Positions 8,715 through 18,099 of a DNA stretch of 64,000 nt are shown here, piece by piece. A program made the position numbers and the translations under genes. Position 1 is the stretch's first letter, and each line of letters opens with the position of its first letter. This stretch comes from Thermoanaerobaculia bacterium (lineage in GTDB: Bacteria > Acidobacteriota > Thermoanaerobaculia > Multivoradales > Multivoraceae), in the NCBI GenBank assembly GCA_022823665.1, contig JAJEHN010000032.1, positions 62,001 to 126,000 of the forward strand, read 5' to 3'. The notes beneath the pieces were generated by a model that did not search any database, was not told the DNA's origin, and was given only the letters and a program-made list of their open reading frames with translations.

Positions 8715-10567
8715 CAGCTCGATCCCGCCGCCGTCCACAACTCGCCCTCCGTCGCCGCGTCATCCTGATCGGGGCCCGCGGACTGGCCGCCCGCAGCCGC
8801 GACCCGGACCTGCGGCGGTCCTTCGAGCGGTGCGGGCGCCGGCTGCAACCAGACGGGCTGGCTCCAGCCCATCGGCTGGCGCGACGGCGTCGCGCCGAGA
8901 TAGAACAGAGCTTCGCTGATGATGCGCTGAAAGGCCGGCGCCGCCACTTCGCCGCCGGAGGTCGAGACGGTCGGCTCATCGATCATCACCAGGCAGACCA
9001 GGCGCGGCGCCCGCGCTGGAGCGATGCCGACGAAACCGGCGACGCGGCCGGTCTCCGAGTAACCGGAAGCGTCCGACTTCTCGGCCGTGCCCGTCTTGCC
9101 GGCCACCCGGTAGCCGGCGATCGCCGCCTTGCGGCCCGTGCCGCTGACGACGACCTCCTCGAGCAGGCGGATCACCCGGTACGCCGTCGCCCTGGAGAGC
9201 ACGCGATGGCCACGGTTGCTGGGTCGCATGTCGACGACCTCCCCTTCCCGTTCCAGCGCGCGCACCAGGTAGGGCCGGTTCCAGACTCCGCCGTTGGCGA
9301 CCGCGGCGTAGGCATTCGCAAGCTGGAGGGGCGTCACCGCGACACCGTGGCCCATCGAGGCGTACGCCGTCGTCTCCTGGTCCCAGACCCGCAGCGGAAC
9401 GATGCCCGGGTGTTCGCCGTCGAGGTCGATGCCGGTGACCTCGCCGAAACCGAACGCCGTGACCAGCTCCTGCATCGTCTCCGATCCGGCCAGGCCACCC
9501 GCCTTGATCGCGCAGACGTTGCTCGACTTGGCGATCGCGGTGCGGAAGGTGAGTTCCGGAAACGGCTTGTGATCCTTGATCAGGGCCTTGCCGACGCGGA
9601 TCCGGCCGTTGCCGCAGTCGATGATCTGGTCGGGGTGCACCACGCCTCGTTCGAACGCCCCGGCCGCCGTGATCATCTTGAACGTCGAGCCCGGTTCGTA
9701 GGAGTCCTGCAACGCACGGTTCCGCCGCTCGTTCGGGCCGAAGTCGCCGAAGCGGTTCGGATCGAAGGTCGGGTAGGAGGCCATCGCCAGGACCGCCGAG
9801 TCCTCGGGGGCCAGGATGACGACGCTGCCGGCACTGGCGCCCGACGACTCGATCGTTTCGCGCAGGGCGCGCTCGGCGAGGTGCTGGATCGTCGCGTCGA
9901 TCGTCAGATGGAGGTCCGCCCCCGGTTTCGGTTCGCCCAGGGAACCGGCAACCACGACCAGTCGCTGCTGGCCATCGCGAAGGACGTGCCTTCTGACCGA
10001 TTCGCCCGCCACTTCCCTGTCGTAGCGGTACTCCAGGCCGGCGAGGCTGCGGTCCGTGCCGACGAAGCCAAGCACGTGAGCCATCAGGGGGCCCATCGGG
10101 TACTTGCGCTTGCTCTCGCCCAGGAAGTACAGGCCGGGGAACGCGGACAGGTCGATCCGGTCGGCTACCTCGCGATCGAGCTTGCGCGCCAGGGGCACAT
10201 GGCCCGGTTTGTTGAGCAACGCCTCGATCCGTTCCCTGGACCGGCCGACCAGGGGAGCGATCTCCGCGGCCACGACCGCCGGCTCGCCCACCTTCGCGGT
10301 TTCGGCGTAGAGCGTGCGCGTCCCCACCGAAACGGCGAGTGGCCTGCGACGGGCGTCGTAGATCGTGCCCCGCTTGGGATTCAGGACGACTTCGCTTCGC
10401 TGCTGGCGCGCGGCCCGTTCGCGGTACTCGTCAGCCCCGTTGATCTGCAGGTCGAACAGCCGAACGGCAATCGCGCCCATCCACAGACCACAGAACGCGA
10501 CCAGCACCGCCAACCTTCCGACGTAGCGGCGGCGGGCGCTCCGCGCCCGCGGTCCCAGCGTGCTCAC
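8714..10567 (-). CDS. ftsI: Peptidoglycan transpeptidase FtsI (PBP3)
   Basis: FtsI cross-links septal peptidoglycan in the periplasm. The 617-residue class B penicillin-binding protein has one N-terminal membrane anchor (AVLVAFCGLWMGAIAVRLF), a dimerisation domain, and the transpeptidase domain with the three active-site motifs: STFK in SYEPGSTFKMI, SSN in AKSSNVCAIK, and KTGTAEK. The start is GTG at 10567, overlapping the ftsL stop as GTGA. The C-terminal tail is rich in Pro, Ala and Gly and shows no PASTA repeats. Confidence 0.96.
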   Translation of the reverse strand: MSTLGPRARSARRRYVGRLAVLVAFCGLWMGAIAVRLFDLQINGADEYRERAARQQRSEVVLNPKRGTIYDARRRPLAVSVGTRTLYAETAKVGEPAVVAAEIAPLVGRSRERIEALLNKPGHVPLARKLDREVADRIDLSAFPGLYFLGESKRKYPMGPLMAHVLGFVGTDRSLAGLEYRYDREVAGESVRRHVLRDGQQRLVVVAGSLGEPKPGADLHLTIDATIQHLAERALRETIESSGASAGSVVILAPEDSAVLAMASYPTFDPNRFGDFGPNERRNRALQDSYEPGSTFKMITAAGAFERGVVHPDQIIDCGNGRIRVGKALIKDHKPFPELTFRTAIAKSSNVCAIKAGGLAGSETMQELVTAFGFGEVTGIDLDGEHPGIVPLRVWDQETTAYASMGHGVAVTPLQLANAYAAVANGGVWNRPYLVRALEREGEVVDMRPSNRGHRVLSRATAYRVIRLLEEVVVSGTGRKAAIAGYRVAGKTGTAEKSDASGYSETGRVAGFVGIAPARAPRLVCLVMIDEPTVSTSGGEVAAPAFQRIISEALFYLGATPSRQPMGWSQPVWLQPAPAPLEGPPQVRVAAAGGQSAGPDQDDAATEGELWTAAGSS

Positions 10568-10950
10568 TGCGCCGCCTCCGCGACCGCACGGGCCTGCAGG
10601 AGGGAAACGCTCTCGGAACTCAGGAAGACCATCTGGTCCAGTGTCGGCGGCGCCATCCCGAGCTCTTCCAGAGCCAGGGCAGAGAGCCGCTCCGGCCGGC
10701 TGAGCCGCGTGGCCTCCAGTTCGAGCCGAAGTTCCTGCTGCCGCAGCTCCTCCAGGCGCCGCTCCAGTTCCTCGATCCGGTAGCCGGCTTCGAGTCCCTG
10801 TTCATGCACCCAGGTGTACGCGAACACGGCCGCCGCGAACGGCAGCAGGATCGCGAACACCGGCCACAGGCCGCGCAGGCGACCGGGATCCCGCTGGCGC
10901 ACCAGGAAGGGATTCGCGACCTCCTTGCTGACGCTGTAGCCGGTCTTCAC
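10564..10950 (-). CDS. ftsL: Cell division protein FtsL-like
   Basis: A 128-residue bitopic protein: a short basic N-terminus, one membrane segment (PVFAILLPFAAAVFAYTWVH, about residues 30-49), then a coiled coil rich in Glu, Leu and Arg. The sequence is too divergent to assign by motif alone. Position between rsmH and ftsI, size and topology match FtsL, which forms the FtsQLB divisome subcomplex. It overlaps the ftsI start by four bases. The partner FtsB-like protein is encoded upstream at 18.1-18.45 kb. Confidence 0.85.
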   Translation of the reverse strand: MKTGYSVSKEVANPFLVRQRDPGRLRGLWPVFAILLPFAAAVFAYTWVHEQGLEAGYRIEELERRLEELRQQELRLELEATRLSRPERLSALALEELGMAPPTLDQMVFLSSESVSLLQARAVAEAAQ

Positions 10951-10977
10951 CGTACCGGTTCCCTGGCGGCCACCCCG

Positions 10978-11949
10978 CTAGAGGCGCCTCGCCGCCCGCA
11001 ACCGGGCGGACCGCGACCTCGGGTTGTACTGCACCTCGCTCGGCTCGGGCCGGATCGGCTTCCGGGTCATCAGCTCGATCAGACGGGTCTCGGCGCGAGG
11101 CCGGCCGGTGATCGGATCCACTTCGCCGAGGGCGCCCGCCCGGAGCCGGTGCTTGACGATCCGGTCTTCCAGACTGTGGTACGAGATGACCACCAGCCGC
11201 CCGTCCCGCTCGAGCAGTTTCATCGCCTGTTCCAGCGTCGCTCCGAGGCCGGACAGCTCCTCGTTCACCGCGATGCGGAGCGCCTGGAAGGTCCTCGTCG
11301 CCGCGTCGATCGACCGGCCGCCGGCCCGCAGGGCGCGGCCACGCCGCACCCTGGAGGCGCCGACCGCCTCGTGAACCAGATCGCGCAGGTCATCCGTGGT
11401 TTCGATCGGCTCGCGACGGCGGCGCTCGACGATCGCGCGAGCGATCCTGCGGGCCTGCCGCTCCTCGCCGTAGTCGCGCAGCACCGTCTCCAACACGTTT
11501 TGGGATTCCAGATTCACTACGTCCCTCGCTGTCCTCGTTGCCGATCCGGGCGATTGGTCCATCCGCATGTCGAGCGGCCCGGACCGCATGAAACTGAAGC
11601 CGCGTTCCGGCCGATCCAACTGGAGCGACGAAACGCCCAGGTCGGCGAGGACTCCCGCCGGCTGGCCGATGTCCGCCGCCGCCACGATCTCCCGGACCGA
11701 CTCGAAGTTGCCGTGGACGAGGCGCGCCCTCGGGCCGAACTCGCGCAGCCGGTCCGAGGCGTGTTCCAGGGCCTCCGTGTCCCGGTCGATGCCCAGGACC
11801 GAAGCCTCAGGGTGGCGCCGCAGCACTTCGGCCGCGTGGCCGCCCAGGCCGACCGTGCAGTCGACGAACCAGCCGCCCCGTTCGGGCGCAAGGAACCGCA
11901 GCACCTCAGAGACGAGAACCGGCCGATGGGTAGCAGTCCGTTCGCCCAC
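10978..11949 (-). CDS. rsmH: 16S rRNA (cytosine1402-N4)-methyltransferase RsmH
   Basis: RsmH (MraW) methylates N4 of C1402 in the 16S rRNA decoding site using SAM. The product has HRPVLVSEVL at its N-terminus, the SAM loop VDCTVGLGGHAAEVL, then GVLADLGVSSLQLD and RPERGFSF, and the C-terminal VISYHSLEDRIVKHR motif, all conserved in the family. I assign the GTG at 11949, five bases after the mraZ stop, giving 323 residues; the frame stays open upstream only because it shadows mraZ. It is the second gene of the mraZ-led operon. Confidence 0.95.
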   Translation of the reverse strand: MGERTATHRPVLVSEVLRFLAPERGGWFVDCTVGLGGHAAEVLRRHPEASVLGIDRDTEALEHASDRLREFGPRARLVHGNFESVREIVAAADIGQPAGVLADLGVSSLQLDRPERGFSFMRSGPLDMRMDQSPGSATRTARDVVNLESQNVLETVLRDYGEERQARRIARAIVERRRREPIETTDDLRDLVHEAVGASRVRRGRALRAGGRSIDAATRTFQALRIAVNEELSGLGATLEQAMKLLERDGRLVVISYHSLEDRIVKHRLRAGALGEVDPITGRPRAETRLIELMTRKPIRPEPSEVQYNPRSRSARLRAARRL

Positions 11950-11954
11950 ATCGG

Positions 11955-12425
11955 TTAGCCGTCCCTGTCTCCGTTCTCGTCGAGCGCCTCGAGATCCCGT
12001 GTGAGTTCGTCCTGGTCCTCGTCCGTGAAGGGGTTGGCCTCGAGTTCCTTCTCCATCCGCCCGAGGTCCCAGACCTCCAGACGGTCGGGCCTGCCGAAGA
12101 TGACGACTTCGCGGTCGATTCCCGCGCGCTCCCGCAGCCGGCTCGGAACGATCAGCCGGCCCTGCGCATCGAGCCGGCTCTGCTGGCCGAAGTAGCTGAC
12201 CCGGGCCTCGTACTTCCGCCGCATCCGGTGGGTGGAGGGCAGCCGGGCCAGCCGTTGCTCCGCCTGTTCCCAGAGCCGCAGCGGGTAGATCCACGCGCAG
12301 TCGCCGCGCAGCGACGTGGTGAAGATGTCCGGGCCGTACCGCTCCTGGAGCGGGCGGAGGAAGACGCTCGGCACCTTGAGCCGGCCCTTCGCGTCGATCT
12401 TGGCCTCTGCATGCCCTCGAAACAT
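11955..12425 (-). CDS. mraZ: Transcriptional regulator MraZ
   Basis: MraZ is a DNA-binding repressor of its own dcw operon. The 156-residue product contains two SpoVT/AbrB-like repeats: KIDAKGRLKVPSVFL near residue 10 and RLDAQGRLIVPSRLR near residue 88. The ATG at 12425 (MFRGHAEAKID) is chosen because MFRG is the usual MraZ start, a GGAG ribosome site precedes it, and the longer start at 12464 would place the putative operator inside the gene. An acidic C-terminal tail of about 25 residues extends beyond the core. It heads the operon down to murC. Confidence 0.95.
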   Translation of the reverse strand: MFRGHAEAKIDAKGRLKVPSVFLRPLQERYGPDIFTTSLRGDCAWIYPLRLWEQAEQRLARLPSTHRMRRKYEARVSYFGQQSRLDAQGRLIVPSRLRERAGIDREVVIFGRPDRLEVWDLGRMEKELEANPFTDEDQDELTRDLEALDENGDRDG

Positions 12426-12426
12426 C

Positions 12427-12464
12427 GCCCACGCTCCGAGAGTCAGGTGGGCGGAATTGCCCAC
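12427..12464 (-). promoter_or_regulatory. Candidate MraZ operator upstream of mraZ
   Basis: On the minus strand GTGGGC occurs at 12464-12459 and again at 12432-12427 just before the mraZ ATG, and its complement lies at 12452-12447. The first and the complement form a perfect 6-bp inverted repeat with a 6-bp spacer (12447-12464). Known MraZ sites are built from TGGG-containing repeats ahead of mraZ, so autoregulation is likely. The inverted arrangement and 32-bp spacing differ from the usual closely spaced direct repeats. Confidence 0.5.
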
Positions 12465-12485
12465 AAACTGACGCTCAGACGCGGA

Positions 12486-12515
12486 ACACTAGCACCGTTA
12501 GGCCATTCTTGTCTA
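12486..12515 (-). promoter_or_regulatory. Candidate promoter of the mraZ-dcw operon
   Basis: On the minus strand a TAGACA box (12515-12510) is followed after 18 bp by TAGTGT (12491-12486). The implied start point near 12479 gives a leader of roughly 55 nt that carries the putative MraZ operator and the mraZ ribosome site. It lies in the only gap between the upstream PPIase gene and mraZ. Confidence 0.4.
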
Positions 12516-12585
12516 CTTCAGACCACTTTGCTCCACTACGGAATCGAGGCGCTCGACCCCCCGCGGAGCGGCGCCAGAACCCCGG

Positions 12586-13740
12586 TCACTGGCTGGAGTC
12601 GGACTCGCCGGTCTCTTCGGCCGCGGGTTCGGCCGCGTCCTGGACGTTCGCGTCGGGCCCGAAACGACTGAGCAGCCCGAGAGCGTCGGCATCGAGCGAC
12701 TGCGTCGCGACCGGCCGGTAGCCCAACGCTTCCTCCGGCAGGCGCTCGACGATGTAGGCGGCGTCCGCAAGCTCCTCCATGTAGAGAAGGTACTCCTCGT
12801 CGAAGAGACGGCCGCGCTCCTCCCGCTCGATCGCTTCCCGCACGTCCTCGAAGGGCTGCACGGAAGCGGGCTCGCGCTCGAGCATCTTCAGCACGTGGAG
12901 GCCGCCTCGCGCGGCGACGGCGTCCGCCACGTCCCCCGGTTGCAGATCCCAGGCAACGGCGTCCAGCTCGGCCGCCAGGTCGCCAGGCGTCACCCAGCCG
13001 ACATCAACGGCGGTCGCTCCTTCACCGAGGCCCTCCACCACCTCCGTCGCCTCGGTTCCGGCCGTGAGCCGGGTCCGCGCCAGCGCTGCCAGCGGCGCCA
13101 TCCGGTCCGCCGGAACGACGCCTTCGAGGATCACCACCTCCTCGAACCGGGCCCGCTCGGAGATGGCGAAACGCTCCTCGTTGTCGCGGTAGAACCTGCG
13201 CAGGTCCTCGTCCGCGAGGTCAACCCGCGGCGCGACCTCGCGGCCGCGCACGATGTTGGACCGCAACTGCTTGCGCATCTGGTCGCGGAAGTCCTCCTCG
13301 CGCATGCCCTGCTGGGCGAGGGCGTCCTGGAACTGCTCCTCGGTCTCGATGCCGGCCCGTTCCCACATCCCCCGGATCTGCTCCTCGACGTCGCTCTCGT
13401 CGACGACCACGGCGAGCTGGTCCGCGCGGGAGAGGATCAACTGCTCCTCGAACAGCGCCTTCATGATCATCCGGCCGGCCTCGCCCAGCAGCTCCTGACG
13501 CCGCGGGTCGGTGAGACCCGGCGCATTCCGGATGTCGCGGATCTGCACCGCAAGCGCCCTCTGGTACTCGTAGAGGGTCACGATCCGGTCGTTGACCCGC
13601 AGGACGACGCGGTTCTCCCGGCCCGGCTCCGACTGCCCGGCCGCCGGCAACGCACCCAGCGCCGTGACCAGCGTCGCGACCGCCAATCGCGGCGCAGCGC
13701 CGCCCGGGAGGCTCCACCTTCGTGCTCTGACTCGGCTCAT
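12586..13740 (-). CDS. SurA-like periplasmic chaperone/peptidyl-prolyl isomerase
   Basis: A 384-residue exported protein with a signal sequence ending near ALPAAGQS. It is followed by a SurA-N-like helical region (VVLRVNDRIVTLYEYQRALA, then several E/Q/R-rich helices) and a weakly conserved parvulin-like segment (about residues 175-290, with VDVGWVTPGDL and GGLHVLKMLERE). This points to outer-membrane protein folding in the periplasm. The ATG at 13740 has a GAGGAAG ribosome site; an earlier start at 13812 would run into the preceding gene. The acidic C-terminal tail is unusual. It lies 10 bp after a second PPIase gene, and the two probably form one unit. Confidence 0.8.
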   Translation of the reverse strand: MSRVRARRWSLPGGAAPRLAVATLVTALGALPAAGQSEPGRENRVVLRVNDRIVTLYEYQRALAVQIRDIRNAPGLTDPRRQELLGEAGRMIMKALFEEQLILSRADQLAVVVDESDVEEQIRGMWERAGIETEEQFQDALAQQGMREEDFRDQMRKQLRSNIVRGREVAPRVDLADEDLRRFYRDNEERFAISERARFEEVVILEGVVPADRMAPLAALARTRLTAGTEATEVVEGLGEGATAVDVGWVTPGDLAAELDAVAWDLQPGDVADAVAARGGLHVLKMLEREPASVQPFEDVREAIEREERGRLFDEEYLLYMEELADAAYIVERLPEEALGYRPVATQSLDADALGLLSRFGPDANVQDAAEPAAEETGESDSSQ

Positions 13741-13750
13741 GTCGTCTTCC

Positions 13751-14587
13751 TCACTCCGTTGCGGAGGCGCGGTAGGGACCGCTGTACTCGAACGGTAATC
13801 GTGAAACCGCAACCTGCAGATTGTATTCCCGCCTCGCCTCTTCGATCGCCTCCCGGATCAACGCTTCGCTTCGTTCGGCGACAAGCCGGGACCGGATCGA
13901 AGGCGCCGCGGCCTGGAGCGAAAGCGTCTCGTCGGGCAGGAATCGTTCGACCTGAAAGATCCGAAAACCGTAGTCGGCCTCCAGCAGTTCGCTCCACTCC
14001 CCCTCCTCGAGCGCGAACACGACGTCGGCAAGGGCGCCGGGCAGGTCCTCCCGCGACAGTTCGCCCTGGAAACCTCCGTCCGGGGCGCTCGGTCCGATGG
14101 AACGGATCCGCGCCACCTCGCCGAAGTCGACCCCGGCCTCGAGTTCGGCCAGCGCCAACTCCGCGCTGGCACGATCCTCGACCAGGATCTGGCGCAGCCG
14201 CGCCCGCGCGGGCCGCTGGAAGTCGCTCCGATGCTCCGCGTAGTAGCGCTCGACATCGGTTGAGGAGATCTCCGGCGGCGAAGCCTCCAGCAGCGAGGCA
14301 GCAGCCTCGTGCGAGGTCGCCGTTTCGTCCGCGAATCCCCGGTCCCGGGCCCATCGCAACAGGAGCTGGTCGTCGACGAACCGCTCGAACAGCCGCGACA
14401 GCACGTCGCTGCTCGACCGCGAGGCATCGACATCGAGGACCTCCATGACGTAGCGATCGAAATCCTCGTAGCTCTTTTCCTCGCCGCCGATCCGCACGAC
14501 GACACCTTCCGGCAGGCTGCCCGCGCAGGCAAGGAACAGGGCCGCCAACAGCCACACGGAGGGCCGCGGCACGCGCGCCGGGTTCAA
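13751..14587 (-). CDS. Parvulin-type PPIase lipoprotein (PrsA-like)
   Basis: A 278-residue lipoprotein with a hydrophobic signal and lipobox (AALFLACAGS; Cys near residue 21). Residues about 145-240 form a PpiC/parvulin domain: RLRQILVEDRASAEL, SDAPDGGF-like IGPSAPDGGFQG, and a C-terminal GFRIFQVERF. The role inferred is assisting secreted protein folding. The start codon is TTG at 14587, overlapping the mfd stop as TTGA, so translation is probably coupled to mfd. The next gene encodes a SurA-like protein, suggesting a two-chaperone set. Confidence 0.82.
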   Translation of the reverse strand: MNPARVPRPSVWLLAALFLACAGSLPEGVVVRIGGEEKSYEDFDRYVMEVLDVDASRSSSDVLSRLFERFVDDQLLLRWARDRGFADETATSHEAAASLLEASPPEISSTDVERYYAEHRSDFQRPARARLRQILVEDRASAELALAELEAGVDFGEVARIRSIGPSAPDGGFQGELSREDLPGALADVVFALEEGEWSELLEADYGFRIFQVERFLPDETLSLQAAAPSIRSRLVAERSEALIREAIEEARREYNLQVAVSRLPFEYSGPYRASATE

Positions 14588-17500
14588 TGGACCGTCTCCA
14601 CGGCGCCCAGGCGCCGCTGGGCCTTGCCCGAGAGAAGCTCCAGCAGTTGCAGCGAGATCTCCATCGACTCCCGTCCCGGGACGTCCCGCAGGGTCAGCAC
14701 GCCGTCCGGTGCGAAGGCGGCGCCCTCCCGTTCGGACACGAAGCGGATCAGCCGTTCGACGTCGACCTTCGCGTCGCGGCGCAGCCGGATCGTCAGCAGG
14801 TCATTGCGGTGGGCGATCGCCTGGACGCCGACACCCTCCGCGATCCGCTTCAGTTCGGCCCCCTGGATCAGGGTGTGGACGGGTTCGGGCGGCGGACCGA
14901 AACGGTCGCGCAGTTCCGCGAGCAGCATGGCCGGATCCTCCGCGGCGTCCGCCAGGCGACGGTAGATCTCCAGCCGCAGCGAGATCTCTCCGATGTAGTC
15001 CTCCGGGATCGACATGGCCGCGGGCAGGCTGATCGTCGCGGAGGGAACCTCCGACGGCGCCTCGCCGCGCAGTTCGGCGATCGCATGCTCCAGCATCTTC
15101 ATGTAGGTCTCGATGCCGACCTCCGCGATGTGACCGCTCTGCTCGGCGCCGAGCAGGTTACCCGCGCCGCGGATCTCCAGGTCGCGGGCGGCGATGCGGA
15201 AACCCGCCCCGAGCTCCGTGAACTCGCGGATCGCCACGAGCCGCTTGCGCGCCTCCGCCGACAGCACCGTATCCGGCGGCGCCAGCAGATAGCAGTAGCC
15301 CAGCTGATCGCTGCGGCCCACCCGGCCCCGCAACTGGTAGAGCTGGGCCAGACCGAACCGGTCGGCGCGGTGGACGAGCATCGTGTTCACGTTCGGAATG
15401 TCGATTCCGTTCTCGATGATCGTCGTCGCGAGCAGCAGGTCGTACTCGCCCGCGGTGAAGGCGCGCATGCGCCGGCCCAGCTCCGCCTCCTCCATCTGCC
15501 CGTGACCGACGGTGATCCTGAGCCCCGGAACGAGTTCGCGCAGATAGCGGAGGATCCCCTCGATGTCCTCGACCCGGTTGTAGACGTAGAACACCTGGCC
15601 CCCGCGCTCCACCTCGAACTCGATCGCCTCGCGCACGAGGTCGCCCGAGAACGGCAGGATCCTGGTCTCCACCGCCATCCGGTCGCGCGGCGGCGACTCG
15701 ATCAGGGACAGGTCCCTCACGCCGGCCAGGGACAGTTGCAGGGTGCGCGGCACCGGCGTCGCCGACATCGCGAGCACGTGGACGTTGCGCCGGAGTTCGC
15801 GCAGCCGTTCCTTCTGGGCGACGCCGAAGCGCTGCTCCTCGTCGATCACGACCAGACCCAGGCACGGCATGTCGATGTCCCGGCTGAGCAACCGGTGGGT
15901 GCCGATCAGGACGTGAATCTCCCCGGCGGCGAGGCGGGCCCGGATCGCCCGAATCTCGGCCGCCGACCGAAACCGCGACACCATCTCGACCTCGACGTTG
16001 AAACCCTGGAATCGCCGCCGGAACGTCCGCAGGTGCTGGTCGGCGAGGATCGTCGTCGGCGCCAGGACCGCGACCTGCAGCCCGTTGTCGACCGCCTTGA
16101 ACGCCGCCCGCATCGCGACTTCCGTCTTGCCGAAGCCGACGTCGCCGCACAGCAGGCGGTCCATCGGCTGGTCGCGGGCAAGGTCCTCCTTGATCGTCCG
16201 TACGGCTTCCAGTTGATCGGGGGTTTCCTCGTAGGGGAAGGCGCTCTCGAACTGGAGTTGCCGGTCGCTGTCCTCGTCCATGGGGACCGCCTGCGCCAGC
16301 CGGCGCTCCGCGTAGAGCTTCAGCAGGTCGGTCGCGATCGCCTTCAGACTGCGCCGGATCCGGCTCTTCTTCTTCGCCCAGCTACTCCCGCCCAACTGGT
16401 CCAGGCGGGGCGCGATGCCGTCGATGCCGCTGTAGCGCTCGATCTCGTCCAGGCGAGTCAGCGGCAGGAGCAGGGTCCGCCCCGACGAGTAGAGAAGCTC
16501 CATCACCTCGACCGCGCGCGCCTGCTGCTGCCGGAGCGGATCGGCCGCAGCCGCCGGACCCTGGCCGGACGGACCGTCGAGGGTCTTGAGCCCCAGGAAC
16601 TGACCGATGCCGTGATCCTCGTGAACCACGAACTCGCCGACGCGCAGATCGCGCAGACCGGAGACGAAGGGACCCATCCGGCGGCGACGGCGGCTCGTGG
16701 AGAGCCTCTGGCGGAAGAGCTGACCCTCGCCGTAGAGGACGAGACCGGCGTGCGGCAGCCGGAAGCCCCGAGCCAGTTCGCCGTCGACCAGGCGCACCGC
16801 GCCGCCGTCCCAGTCGATCTCGCGGCGGCCCAGCGTCTGGCGAAGCGCCTCGTGCCGTTCGGAACGGGCCACCAGCCAGAGGTCGTCGCCGCGCGCGCCG
16901 GCTGTCTCCACTTCACGCGGGAAACGGGGAAGCTGATCGATCAGCACGTCCGTCTCGACCGCGCCGAAGTCGACCCGGAGGCGCCGCCCTCCCGAAGCCG
17001 GATGGCCAGGAGCCCGGTCGAACGTCCCGCCGACCCGAAACGCCGCCCGCTCGACGAGCTCAAGCACTTCGTCCGCCGGCACCGTCAACCGCTCCGGCTC
17101 GGCCGCGATCTCGCCGTCGTCGCAACGCCGCGCGTACTCCTCCCACAACAGCCCGGCGTGCTGCTCGACCTCCCCGCCCACCCGCTCGGGATCGACCACG
17201 ATCACCGAAGCGTCCGCCATCACCTCGCCGAGACTCGTGCTCGGCTCGAGCAGGGGCAGGTACTTCTCCCAGCCGTCGAAGGGCTCCCCCGCCGCCATCT
17301 CCTCCAGTTGGGCCCGGGCCTGGTCCGACAGGTCGCCGCCACGCTCTTCCAGCAGCAGCGCCGACAGGTCGGCCGCCCGCTCCGGCCCGGCGACGAAGGG
17401 CGTCAGCGGCCGGATCCGGAGCGACTCGATCGGCTCCTCGGAACGCTGGGTGGACGGATCGAAGCGGTGAATGCTCTCGACCGTGTCGCCGAACAGGTCG

Positions 17501-18081
17501 AGACGCGCCGGTCGGGGTTCACCCGGCGCGAAGAGATCGAACACGCCGCCGCGCTGCGCCACCGCACCGACCGCCGCCACGAGGTCGCTACGCCGGTAGC
17601 CGTGGGCGAGCAGACGGGGCAAGAGCTCTTCAGGCGTGGCCTGGCCGCCGACCTCGAGTTCGACGACCGACCCGAGAAACGCGTCCGGCCGCGCCAGTCG
17701 GTGGAACAGGGCCCGCGGCGTACAGACGACGGTCACCCTCGAAGCCCCGAGCAGGGCATCGTAGGCCGTGCTCTCCTGGGCGCGCACCAGCAGCGAGGCC
17801 TCCGCCTGCTGGTAGGGCGTCAGCGCCGGCGACGGAAAGGGGATGAGCCGCGCCCGGCCCGGCCCCCGCAGCAGCCCCGCGGCCTCGGTCCAGGCCAGCA
17901 CCTCGTTCTCGCTCGGCACGACGACGAGCTGCGCCCCTTCCCGATCCTCCGCCAGCAGTTCGAACACGACCGCGGCCGCCCGCACCGGAAGACCGACGAC
18001 CGCCGCCCGCTGCGCATCCGCCAACTCGCGGTAGTCCCGGCCCCGACGAATGCGGCGGCCCAGTTCACGCCACGCGGACAC
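14584..18081 (-). CDS. mfd: Transcription-repair coupling factor Mfd
   Basis: Mfd removes RNA polymerase stalled at DNA lesions and recruits UvrA. The 1165-residue product has a UvrB-homology N-terminus, the RNA polymerase-interacting region (HEDHGIGQFLGLKTLDG near residue 490), and a RecG-like helicase module: CGDVGFGKTEVAMRAAF (Walker A), VIDEEQRFGVAQKE (Walker B), and TTIIENGIDIPNVNT with LYQLRGRVGRS. The TRCF C-terminal domain follows. The GTG start at 18081 lies 18 bp after the ftsB-like stop. Confidence 0.97.
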   Translation of the reverse strand: MSAWRELGRRIRRGRDYRELADAQRAAVVGLPVRAAAVVFELLAEDREGAQLVVVPSENEVLAWTEAAGLLRGPGRARLIPFPSPALTPYQQAEASLLVRAQESTAYDALLGASRVTVVCTPRALFHRLARPDAFLGSVVELEVGGQATPEELLPRLLAHGYRRSDLVAAVGAVAQRGGVFDLFAPGEPRPARLDLFGDTVESIHRFDPSTQRSEEPIESLRIRPLTPFVAGPERAADLSALLLEERGGDLSDQARAQLEEMAAGEPFDGWEKYLPLLEPSTSLGEVMADASVIVVDPERVGGEVEQHAGLLWEEYARRCDDGEIAAEPERLTVPADEVLELVERAAFRVGGTFDRAPGHPASGGRRLRVDFGAVETDVLIDQLPRFPREVETAGARGDDLWLVARSERHEALRQTLGRREIDWDGGAVRLVDGELARGFRLPHAGLVLYGEGQLFRQRLSTSRRRRRMGPFVSGLRDLRVGEFVVHEDHGIGQFLGLKTLDGPSGQGPAAAADPLRQQQARAVEVMELLYSSGRTLLLPLTRLDEIERYSGIDGIAPRLDQLGGSSWAKKKSRIRRSLKAIATDLLKLYAERRLAQAVPMDEDSDRQLQFESAFPYEETPDQLEAVRTIKEDLARDQPMDRLLCGDVGFGKTEVAMRAAFKAVDNGLQVAVLAPTTILADQHLRTFRRRFQGFNVEVEMVSRFRSAAEIRAIRARLAAGEIHVLIGTHRLLSRDIDMPCLGLVVIDEEQRFGVAQKERLRELRRNVHVLAMSATPVPRTLQLSLAGVRDLSLIESPPRDRMAVETRILPFSGDLVREAIEFEVERGGQVFYVYNRVEDIEGILRYLRELVPGLRITVGHGQMEEAELGRRMRAFTAGEYDLLLATTIIENGIDIPNVNTMLVHRADRFGLAQLYQLRGRVGRSDQLGYCYLLAPPDTVLSAEARKRLVAIREFTELGAGFRIAARDLEIRGAGNLLGAEQSGHIAEVGIETYMKMLEHAIAELRGEAPSEVPSATISLPAAMSIPEDYIGEISLRLEIYRRLADAAEDPAMLLAELRDRFGPPPEPVHTLIQGAELKRIAEGVGVQAIAHRNDLLTIRLRRDAKVDVERLIRFVSEREGAAFAPDGVLTLRDVPGRESMEISLQLLELLSGKAQRRLGAVETVH

Positions 18082-18099
18082 CGGTCGGGGAAGCCGGAA

